From positions 1 through 28,548 of the forward strand of contig DASUNJ010000351.1 in assembly GCA_036277235.1 (NCBI GenBank): DNA of 28,548 nt, written 5' to 3'. Below, piece by piece: positions 22,131 to 28,548 of this stretch (position 1 is the stretch's first letter; every line of letters begins with the position of its first letter). This stretch comes from DATMER01 sp036277235 (GTDB taxonomy: Bacteria; Acidobacteriota; Thermoanaerobaculia; Multivoradales; UBA5704). The notes beneath the pieces were generated by a model, which did not search any database, was not told the DNA's origin, and saw only the letters and a list, made by a program, of their open reading frames with translations. A program made the translations under genes and the position numbers.

Positions 22131-22601
22131 ATGAGGACCCTGGATGACGAGATCGTCCATCTGGCGGAGTCGGTGCCTGGAGTGTCGGCCCTGCTGGTCT
22201 TCGGCTCCCGAGCGTCCGGGTCTCCCCGGCCCGATAGCGATCTTGATGTCGGGGTCCTGCCGAATTCCGACGATCCGCAGGCCCGGCGCAGGCTGCAATC
22301 GCAGCTTGCCGTGGCGCTGGCCGATCTGGCTCCCCAGGGCCGGGTCGATGTCATCCTGATGGATGAGGTTTCTGACCTTCTGAGGCAACGCATCTTGGAG
22401 ACGGGACGAGTCCTGATCTGCCGCGATCCTGCTGCCTTCCAGGATCTGAGGGTGCGGACGATGCGCGAGCACGGGGATCGGGAGTGGGTAAGGCGCATGA
22501 TGCGCAGCGCCCAGCGCCAACGCCTCGAACAAGGAAAGCACAGTGGTCGATCGGGACGCGCTCTCGAGTCGCTTGGACGCGTTGGAAAACTACCTCGCTG
22601 A
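22131..22601 (+). CDS. MntA-type nucleotidyltransferase (MNT domain; HEPN-MNT antitoxin-like)
   Basis: The 156-residue protein has the minimal nucleotidyltransferase signature GSRASG (25-30), DSDLD with catalytic Asp37 and Asp39, and the third Asp73 in RVDVILMD, so the active site appears complete. In MntA/HepT systems this protein AMPylates and neutralises the HEPN RNase HepT. A hepT-like start overlaps its 3' end in another frame but is cut short. The last 25 residues (KHSGRSGRALESLGRVGKLPR) do not look like the family's tail and are read out of the overlapping hepT sequence, so a frameshift near the 3' end may have lengthened the protein. Confidence 0.82.
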   Translation: MRTLDDEIVHLAESVPGVSALLVFGSRASGSPRPDSDLDVGVLPNSDDPQARRRLQSQLAVALADLAPQGRVDVILMDEVSDLLRQRILETGRVLICRDPAAFQDLRVRTMREHGDREWVRRMMRSAQRQRLEQGKHSGRSGRALESLGRVGKLPR

Positions 22602-22626
22602 GCTGCGCTCCTTCGAGCGCTACAGT
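22543..22626 (+). pseudogene. Truncated hepT-like HEPN toxin remnant
   Basis: From GTG 22543, after AAGGAAAG, the frame reads VDRDALSSRLDALENYLAEL RSFERYS-like sequence, the usual first helix of HepT (DUF86). Homology stops after about 28 codons; the rest of the frame is the signal-peptide region of the next gene in another frame. The HEPN catalytic R-X4-6-H motif, normally near residue 100, is absent, so no toxin can be made. Confidence 0.6.
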
Positions 22627-22646
22627 CCTGGCCTCCCGGCCTCTGT

Positions 22647-22652
22647 TAGCAT
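22647..22652 (+). promoter_or_regulatory. Candidate -10 element TAGCAT before the M64-type peptidase
   Basis: GTTAGCAT ends 8 nt before the ATG at 22661. No Shine-Dalgarno sequence lies between, so a leaderless mRNA is likely if the hexamer is used. Confidence 0.35.
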
Positions 22653-22660
22653 GCGCAGCC

Positions 22661-24061
22661 ATGATCCCTGTCCTGCTCGCGTTCTCTCTGCTGGCTGTCC
22701 CTTCGACCGGTTCCGCGCCGCGCACGATGCGGGTGGACTACTACCATTCGGGAGATGCCTCCCAGGAGCGGTTCAGCCTGGACAAGGTGGTCCTCGAGCC
22801 CGGCGCGTGGCCGGGCAACCCGGCCCGGCCTGTCGATGATACGAACCTGGGCAAGTACCTCTTCGAGGTGCTGGACCGGAGGACCAACCGTGCCGTCTAT
22901 TCGCGGGGCTTCGCGTCGATCTTTGGCGAGTGGGAGACCACCGGCGAGGCGCGGGAGGTCTGGCAGACGTTCCACGAGTCGCTCCGCTTCCCGGCTCCCT
23001 CTTCTCCCGTCCAGGTAGTCCTCAAGAAGCGCGACGCGCGCAACGCGTTCCGCGAGGTCTGGTCGGTGCTCGTCGATCCGGCGGACCCGTTCGTCGATTC
23101 GTCGGCGCCGCCCGCTCCAGGACCGCTCCTGGAGATCGAGCGCAACGGCCCGCCGGCCGAGAAGGTCGACTTCCTGATCCTCGGCGACGGCTACACCGCG
23201 GCCGAGCGGGGCAAGTTCGAAAAGGACGCCCGCCGGCTGGCGGACATCCTCTTTGCCACTTCGCCGTTCAAGGAGCGCCGCCGCGACTTCAACGTCTGGG
23301 GGCTCTGCCCGCCCGCCGCGGAGTCGGGGATCTCCCGGCCCTCGACCGGCATTCACCGCCGCTCTCCCGTGGGCGCTACTTACGACGCCTTCCGCTCCGA
23401 GCGCTACGTGCTGACCTTCGACAACCGCGCCCTGCGCGACGTGGCCGCCTTCGCGCCCTACGAGTTCGTCGAGATCCTGACCAACACCCGCACGTATGGC
23501 GGCGGCGGCATCTTCGGCCTCTTCTCGACCGTGGCCGCGGACAGCCTCTGGTCGCCCTACGTCTTCATCCACGAATTCGGGCACCACTTCGCCGGGCTGG
23601 CCGACGAGTACTACACCTCGGACGTGGCCTACGAGCCGTCGCAGGAGCTGGTGGAGCCCTGGGAGCCGAACGTCACGGCCCACATCGAAGGCGGCAGCCT
23701 CAAGTGGAAGGACCTGGTCGAGCCGGGCACGCCGATCCCGACGCCCTGGTCCAAGGAGGAGTTCGAGAAGCATTCGGCGGAGATCCAGAAGCGCCGCCGG
23801 AAGATCCGCGCCGAGAACCGGCCGGAGGAGGAGATGGACGCCCTCTTCCTGGAGCAGCAGAAGGTGGAGACGAAGCTGCTGGGGAGCGAGAGGTACGCCG
23901 GCAAGGTAGGGGCGTTCGAGGGGGCGAACTACTCGGCCAAGGGCTACTTCCGGGCCCAGGCCGACTGCATCATGTTCACCCGCAACGAGGTCCCCTTCTG
24001 CCATGTCTGCCAGCGCGGCATCGAGCGGGTCATCGACCTCTACACGCAGCCGGCCCCCTGA
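22661..24061 (+). CDS. Secreted zinc metallopeptidase, M64 (IgA peptidase-like) family
   Basis: The ATG at 22661 begins a signal peptide (IPVLLAFSLLAVPSTGSA), giving 466 residues. An N-terminal beta domain (about 25-150) is followed by the peptidase domain, opening with KVDFLILGDGYTAAERGKF, a typical M64 entry. The zinc site is HEFGHHFAGLADEY: His304, Glu305, His308 and Asp315 in the HExxHxxGxxD pattern. A Cys-rich end (CIMFTRNEVPFCHVCQRGI) is also characteristic. The peptidase acts outside the cytoplasm; its substrate is unknown. An insertion of about 70 charged residues (PWSKEEFEKHSAEIQKRRRK and beyond) looks like a helical hairpin. The following TamB-like gene starts 25 nt later, so the two may be co-transcribed. 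Confidence 0.9.
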   Translation: MIPVLLAFSLLAVPSTGSAPRTMRVDYYHSGDASQERFSLDKVVLEPGAWPGNPARPVDDTNLGKYLFEVLDRRTNRAVYSRGFASIFGEWETTGEAREVWQTFHESLRFPAPSSPVQVVLKKRDARNAFREVWSVLVDPADPFVDSSAPPAPGPLLEIERNGPPAEKVDFLILGDGYTAAERGKFEKDARRLADILFATSPFKERRRDFNVWGLCPPAAESGISRPSTGIHRRSPVGATYDAFRSERYVLTFDNRALRDVAAFAPYEFVEILTNTRTYGGGGIFGLFSTVAADSLWSPYVFIHEFGHHFAGLADEYYTSDVAYEPSQELVEPWEPNVTAHIEGGSLKWKDLVEPGTPIPTPWSKEEFEKHSAEIQKRRRKIRAENRPEEEMDALFLEQQKVETKLLGSERYAGKVGAFEGANYSAKGYFRAQADCIMFTRNEVPFCHVCQRGIERVIDLYTQPAP

Positions 24062-24068
24062 GGCGGGT

Positions 24069-24074
24069 TAACAT
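24069..24074 (+). promoter_or_regulatory. Candidate -10 element TAACAT before the TamB-POTRA gene
   Basis: GTTAACAT ends 12 nt before the ATG at 24087, within the 25-nt gap after the peptidase gene. It could give the large gene its own promoter in addition to read-through. No clear Shine-Dalgarno sequence is seen. Confidence 0.3.
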
Positions 24075-24086
24075 GGCTCGACCACC

Positions 24087-27000
24087 ATGGCCGAGCCCTC
24101 CTCCCGCCGCAAGCGCCTTCTCCGGATCTTCCTGGTCCTGGCGGTGCTGCTGGCGCTGCTCCCCGTCGCCCTTTTCGTGGCCCTGCGCTCGTCGGGTTTC
24201 CGGCAGTCGGTCCTGCGGCAGATCGCCGGCTGGCTGAGGACGGAGTACGGTCTCGTCCTGAAGGCGGACGACTTCGACGCCCGCTGGGACGGTTTCGCTC
24301 TCGATGGCGTCGAGGTCGGCGCGCCGGATGCCCGGCCGGTCTTCCGGGCCAGCCGGGTGGATGTCTCCATGGACATGCGGACCCTCCGCGGGCCGGTGCG
24401 GGTGATCCGGAACCTGGAGATCGAGGACCCGGTGCTCGACCTGTCGGCGCCCATCCCGAAGCTTCCCGAGTCGGACCCCCAGGCGCCTCCCGGCTTGCGG
24501 ATCACCCGCATGGTCTTCCGCCGCGGCTCGATTCTCGGGCCGCCACCCGAGCCGCCTCTCTCGGACTGGGTCCGGAGCTGGCGGGTCGGCGAGGTCGAGG
24601 GCGGCGGGTCCTACGTGGACGGCCGGTGGGACGTGAGCATCGAAAGCTCCGAGGCGCACGTCGAGCGCCCCGGTTTTCCTCCCCTGGACCTGCACCTGGG
24701 GACACAGATCGAGTACAAGGACGGCGAGCCGATCCGGATCGCCTGGGTGCGCGCGAACGGCGACGGTCTCCGGCTCAGCGGGTTGGGCTCCGTCCCGATG
24801 CTGGAGGGAGCTTCGAGCTACGCGGCCTTCGACGTCCAGGTCGAGCCCCGTCTCCTGGCCGCGGGAGCCCCGCCGGGAGGCAGCGTCCGTGCCAAGGGAG
24901 AGCTCTGGCTGCCCGATCCACCCATGGGCAAGGTGGCGGTCGAGGCCCGCGGCGTTCCGGCGGAGGTGGTGCGGCCCTATATGGATACCGCGCTGTTCCA
25001 GGATCTCTCCCTGGCTGGCACGGTGGCGGATGCCGAAGCGGACCTCCAGCTCGAGCCGGCGGTGCAGGGGAAGGGAAGGATTGCCTGGAAGCGGGGAGAC
25101 CGGCAGCTCGTCCGCATGGATCTGGAGGTGAAGGAGGATCAGGAGATCCGGCTGACTGCCGAGGGGGATCTCCTTCCGGGTTCACCGGGGCGCCGCCACG
25201 TCCGCGGTACGGTCGTGGCTTCGGCGTGGTCGGAGCTGGCCAAGGGCACGGCGGAAGGAATCGACGCCGAGCTGCGGATCCCCAGCATTTCAAACGCACT
25301 GGCGGAGGCGCGGGCGCTCTGGCCGCGTCTGGTGCCGAAGAGCGTTCCAGTGCAGGGGGCTCTGGAAGCGGACGTGCGGCTCTCCGGAGCCCTGACGTCC
25401 CCCCTGGCCAAGGTGGATGCCTCCTGGGTGCCGGAGCCGGGGGCTCGGGTGAAGGTCCGGGCGGAGGGGCGGGTGGGGACTTGGACGGGATCCGCTCGGG
25501 CGGAGATGGAGAGACTGCCTCTGGCGCTGGCCGGGCAGGCGGGAGGAACCCTCTCCGGAACCCTCACGCTCTCCGGCTCCCCCCGTTCCTATCGCACCAG
25601 CGTCGATGCCGAGGTCGTCCAGGCCGCCTATCCGCCTTATCTGGAAAGTCTGGAGCGGAGCCGGATCGTCGGGAAAGGTTCCCTCGCACTGCAGCCTCTG
25701 ACCTACACGGGCACTCTGGACCTCGATGGCACCGGCCTTTTCGTCCGGCCAAACGCGTCCTCGACCGCGCAGCTCGCGAGCTTCCAGGTGGAGTCGGACG
25801 GCACCCTCAAGCTGGAGCCGATGGCCTATGCCGGCAGGGTGTCCTTCTCGGGATCCGGCCTCGACTCGCCCGGCATGGCCTTGGCCGAGCAACTGAACGT
25901 CGAGTCGAACGGCACCTTCCGTCTCGATCCGCTCTCCTATCAGGGAACGGTCTCTTTGGACGGCACCCGCGTCCACGTCCCGGACACGGTGCGCGCCGAG
26001 CGGGTGGCTCTGGATGCAGATGGCATCTTCTCCGAGACCATCGCGGGAAAGGTCCTCCTGGACGCATCCGGAGTGGAGATCCCGGCCGCGGGCGCCACCC
26101 TCCTGACCCTCCAAGCCGAGGCGAGCAGCGACGGCAAGGATGTCCGCATCGCCTCCCTCACCGGTTCGCTCCCCGAGGGACGGACGTTCTCGGCCTCGGG
26201 AGGCTTTGCACTCGATCTCAAGACCGCCGATCTCGACTTGCGGCTCATCCGCCCGGTCGACCCGGTGCGCGAGGCCGAGCTGACGGCGACTCTTCGCGAG
26301 GGGATCGTCGAGCTGTCCGCCCCCCGGATCGACACGGACGCCGGACCGGCGAGCCTGCGGGCCACGATCCCCCTCGGCGCTCTGGCGCAGATCCCGGAGC
26401 TCGCCAGGCTCCCGTTCGAGCCGGCTCCCGGAGAGGTCTCGATCCACGCGCAGGCCCCCGAGGTGGACTCCGAATCCCTGCTCAAAGCCCTGGGGATGGA
26501 GGCGCGGTCCGAGCGTCTGCGGGCGGGAGTCACGGCCGACCTCACCTTCGATCCCATGGCTCCGGCCGCCGGACGCGGCGAGATCCTCGTCGAAGGCCTG
26601 AGCTTCGAGACGAAGGACGGGCGAGTGGCAGCGGAGGCCCCGGTGATCGCCCGGCTGGAGCGGGGGAGGCTGGAGCTGCAACCCGTCCGGCTGCGGGTCG
26701 AGAGCGCGGAGATCGGAGCGACCGCGATCGACGTCAAGGGGACGGCCGACCTCGATCCTGCCTGGAAGCCGACGCAGGAGCCGGCGGCTCTCATCCGGAG
26801 CCTCTCCGCCGAGGCCGGCGGAACGCTCGACGCCGCCCTTCTCAATCCCTTCCTCGAAGGGGGCATCGCTTCCGGTGCGCTGACTTTTTCAGCCTCGGCG
26901 AGCGGCACGCCCGACCAGCTTGCAGCCACGTTCGCGGCGAGCGGCCCCGAAGCCTCGTTCTGGTGGCCCGCCGCGGCAGCCCGCATCGAAGGACCGGACG

Positions 27001-28548
27001 TGATCGGCTCCTGGTCCGGGGAGGCCTGGAAGGCGAGCGGCAACGCCGGTTTGAACGGCGGAACGCTCGCCTTCAGCGCGCGGCCGGTGGAGAAAGGCGC
27101 GCTGGTGAGCCTCAACCTGGCCGACATCCCCTACCGGTTCGACTACGGCCTGACCACCCGGGTGGACGGCGTGCTCTCCCTCCACGTCCCGCTGCCGCTG
27201 ACCGATGAGGGGAGGCTGCGGCTCGACGGCACGCTCGACGTCGAGCGCGGAGTGCTCATTCGCGACATCAACCTGGATCGCGAGGTGCTCACGCTCCTCT
27301 TTGCTCCGGAGGACACTCCCGGCGCCGAAGAGACCCTGGCCGACCGGATCGACCTCGACCTGACCGTCACGACCGAGGACGGCGTTCGCGTCCGCAACAA
27401 CGTGGCCAATTTGCGCGCGCACTGGAGCAGCCTGCACGTCGGCGGCACGGCCGAAAATCCGGCAATCCGCGGCCGGGTCGAAATCGATCCGGGCGGGCGC
27501 GCCGAGCTTTACGGCCAGACCGTGCGGATCGACCGCGGCGCCCTGATCTTCACCGGCAACCCGGTCCAGGACCCGCTCGTGGACATGGCGACCACCAGCT
27601 CCCTGGAAGACCCGACCATCGTCCGCCTGGCCGGCCGGCCGCTGGACGTCATCGCGCAGCCGGAGCCCGAGGTGGAGCTCGAAGAGGGCCAGGACCCGAA
27701 TCAGCAAAAGACGGAGACCAGCGAAGTCCTGACCTCCGGCCTCGCCGGCTACTATGGCGCCCGGGTGGTCTCGCGGCTCGGCGAGTCGATCGGCCTCTCC
27801 CGGATCTCCGTGCGCCCGGTGCTGCTGTTCAACGAGACCGATCCGACCGCCCGGCTCACCGTCGGCCGCGACATCTCTCCCAATGTCTCCTTCGCCATCT
27901 CGGTCGACCTGCGCCAGCCAGAGAGCCAGATCTGGTTCCTTGACTTCCACGGCTTCCGCGGCCTCCCCGGTATGACCTTCGAGGCCTTTACCACCGAGAA
28001 CAGCGTCGAAGGGTTGAGCATCCAGCAGACCCTGAACCTCGGCGGCAGCCGCGAGGTCCAGGAGAAAAGCGACCGTCTCCGCCGTCTCCGGCTCGACGTC
28101 CCGCCCGGGATCTCCCGGTGGAACCAGCGGGTGCTGCGGCGCGCCGTCGGCCTGCGGAGGAAGGAGCCGGTCCCCCGGGAGGCCCCCTTCGAAATCGAGG
28201 TGGACCTGGCCGAGCACCTGCGCCGGCGCGGCTATCCCGGCGCCCTGGTCACGGCCGAAGCGGTGCCGGTGGAGGACCGGCCCGGCTGGGTGGACCTGAA
28301 CGTCAAGGTCGCCGCGCTCGGGCCTCGCGTCGAGCTCACCTTCGCGGGGGACAAGCCGCCGCGGGCCTTCCGTTCCGAGATCCTCGCCGCCTATCGGGCC
28401 GACTTCTATGAGGAGCGCTCCCTGGAGGAGATGAAGGAGGCCGCCATCCGGGCCTTCCGCAGCGCCGGCCACCTCGATCCCCAGGTGGAGATCGAGGTCC
28501 GGCGCGAGGCTGCGGACGGGCCAGAGGGCGGGCGCACCGTCGTCATCC
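24087..28548 (+). CDS. TamB-like translocation/assembly protein continuing in frame into POTRA domains (partial, runs off the window)
   Basis: Reading codon by codon from ATG 24087 I find no stop to the window edge: at least 1487 residues. Residues 1-34 are a basic signal-anchor (RKRLLRIFLVLAVLLALLPVALFVAL). There follow AsmA/TamB-like beta repeats, a central set of about 40-residue repeats (about 530-680) and a TamB C-terminal (DUF490) region at about 1040-1320 (LDGTLDVERGVLIRDI, LTVTTEDGVRVRNNVANL, AELYGQTVRIDRGALIFTGN, ARLTVGRDISPNVSFAISVD). The same frame then continues into two POTRA-like units from about 1365 (FEIEVDLAEHLRRRGYPGAL and RVELTFAGDKPP, then FRSEILAAYR, LEEMKEAAIRAFRSAGH). 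TamB bridges the periplasm and normally works with TamA, a separate POTRA plus beta-barrel protein; here both appear joined. Whether a barrel follows cannot be seen. Confidence 0.88.
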   Translation, partial: MAEPSSRRKRLLRIFLVLAVLLALLPVALFVALRSSGFRQSVLRQIAGWLRTEYGLVLKADDFDARWDGFALDGVEVGAPDARPVFRASRVDVSMDMRTLRGPVRVIRNLEIEDPVLDLSAPIPKLPESDPQAPPGLRITRMVFRRGSILGPPPEPPLSDWVRSWRVGEVEGGGSYVDGRWDVSIESSEAHVERPGFPPLDLHLGTQIEYKDGEPIRIAWVRANGDGLRLSGLGSVPMLEGASSYAAFDVQVEPRLLAAGAPPGGSVRAKGELWLPDPPMGKVAVEARGVPAEVVRPYMDTALFQDLSLAGTVADAEADLQLEPAVQGKGRIAWKRGDRQLVRMDLEVKEDQEIRLTAEGDLLPGSPGRRHVRGTVVASAWSELAKGTAEGIDAELRIPSISNALAEARALWPRLVPKSVPVQGALEADVRLSGALTSPLAKVDASWVPEPGARVKVRAEGRVGTWTGSARAEMERLPLALAGQAGGTLSGTLTLSGSPRSYRTSVDAEVVQAAYPPYLESLERSRIVGKGSLALQPLTYTGTLDLDGTGLFVRPNASSTAQLASFQVESDGTLKLEPMAYAGRVSFSGSGLDSPGMALAEQLNVESNGTFRLDPLSYQGTVSLDGTRVHVPDTVRAERVALDADGIFSETIAGKVLLDASGVEIPAAGATLLTLQAEASSDGKDVRIASLTGSLPEGRTFSASGGFALDLKTADLDLRLIRPVDPVREAELTATLREGIVELSAPRIDTDAGPASLRATIPLGALAQIPELARLPFEPAPGEVSIHAQAPEVDSESLLKALGMEARSERLRAGVTADLTFDPMAPAAGRGEILVEGLSFETKDGRVAAEAPVIARLERGRLELQPVRLRVESAEIGATAIDVKGTADLDPAWKPTQEPAALIRSLSAEAGGTLDAALLNPFLEGGIASGALTFSASASGTPDQLAATFAASGPEASFWWPAAAARIEGPDVIGSWSGEAWKASGNAGLNGGTLAFSARPVEKGALVSLNLADIPYRFDYGLTTRVDGVLSLHVPLPLTDEGRLRLDGTLDVERGVLIRDINLDREVLTLLFAPEDTPGAEETLADRIDLDLTVTTEDGVRVRNNVANLRAHWSSLHVGGTAENPAIRGRVEIDPGGRAELYGQTVRIDRGALIFTGNPVQDPLVDMATTSSLEDPTIVRLAGRPLDVIAQPEPEVELEEGQDPNQQKTETSEVLTSGLAGYYGARVVSRLGESIGLSRISVRPVLLFNETDPTARLTVGRDISPNVSFAISVDLRQPESQIWFLDFHGFRGLPGMTFEAFTTENSVEGLSIQQTLNLGGSREVQEKSDRLRRLRLDVPPGISRWNQRVLRRAVGLRRKEPVPREAPFEIEVDLAEHLRRRGYPGALVTAEAVPVEDRPGWVDLNVKVAALGPRVELTFAGDKPPRAFRSEILAAYRADFYEERSLEEMKEAAIRAFRSAGHLDPQVEIEVRREAADGPEGGRTVVI

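Noticed and set aside
24626..27208. Long plus-strand reading frame and several minus-strand frames inside the TamB-like gene
   Set aside because: The frame from 24087 is open to the window end and contains recognisable domains; the others are repetitive Arg/Gly-rich shadows.
1..28548. tRNA or rRNA genes and known riboswitches
   Set aside because: I looked for tRNA arms and T-loop (GGTTCRANNCC) patterns and common riboswitch cores and saw none convincing.

Overview
The window reads as a high-GC, Gram-negative chromosome. Paired Sigma70_ECF-type sigma factors and membrane Ser/Thr kinases with kinesin-light-chain-like TPRs, several Sec-exported proteins and lipoproteins, and a TamB/Omp85-type outer-membrane assembly gene together suggest Acidobacteriota. 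This is inference from family content; no rRNA or other taxonomic marker is present.

Layout. Bases 1-138 are the 3' end of a group II intron of the IIC type (last codons of its reverse transcriptase, then domains V and VI). It abuts an integron-style core site. Bases 139-1702 are two gene cassettes, each closed by a foldable attC site. Cassette 1 encodes a lipoprotein. Cassette 2 encodes a 47-residue secreted peptide and a membrane-anchored protein. No integron integrase is in view. Bases 1741-2100 are noncoding and built on an exact 20-nt period. Next come a small minus-strand protein and a large secreted repeat protein. Bases 5044-12282 hold two paralogous sigma factor-kinase modules with an unrecognised minus-strand gene between them. 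A secreted 627-residue protein (minus) follows; its terminator lies inside the 3' coding end of the second kinase and its leader could switch between two structures. Then come an fxsA-like gene overlapping two tandem DoxX-like membrane paralogues, a cardiolipin synthase/PLD gene (minus), an AAA_14/DUF4143 ATPase and a secreted S9-type hydrolase. Bases 20441-20810 are a second 20-nt-period array with a 160-nt higher-order repeat. A glycine-zipper protein, a lipoprotein with a pseudopilin-like tail, a MntA-type nucleotidyltransferase over a truncated hepT, and an M64-type metallopeptidase follow. The window ends inside a very large gene that starts as TamB and continues in the same frame into POTRA domains.

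How the parts may work together. The two sigma/kinase modules look like signal-transduction units next to genes for exported proteins. The right end (peptidase plus TamB-POTRA) is envelope biogenesis. The left end is horizontally acquired: its cassette genes are visibly poorer in GC than the rest.

The most unusual items are the TamB-POTRA fusion, the two phased 20-nt arrays of about 360 nt each, and the intron/cassette array.
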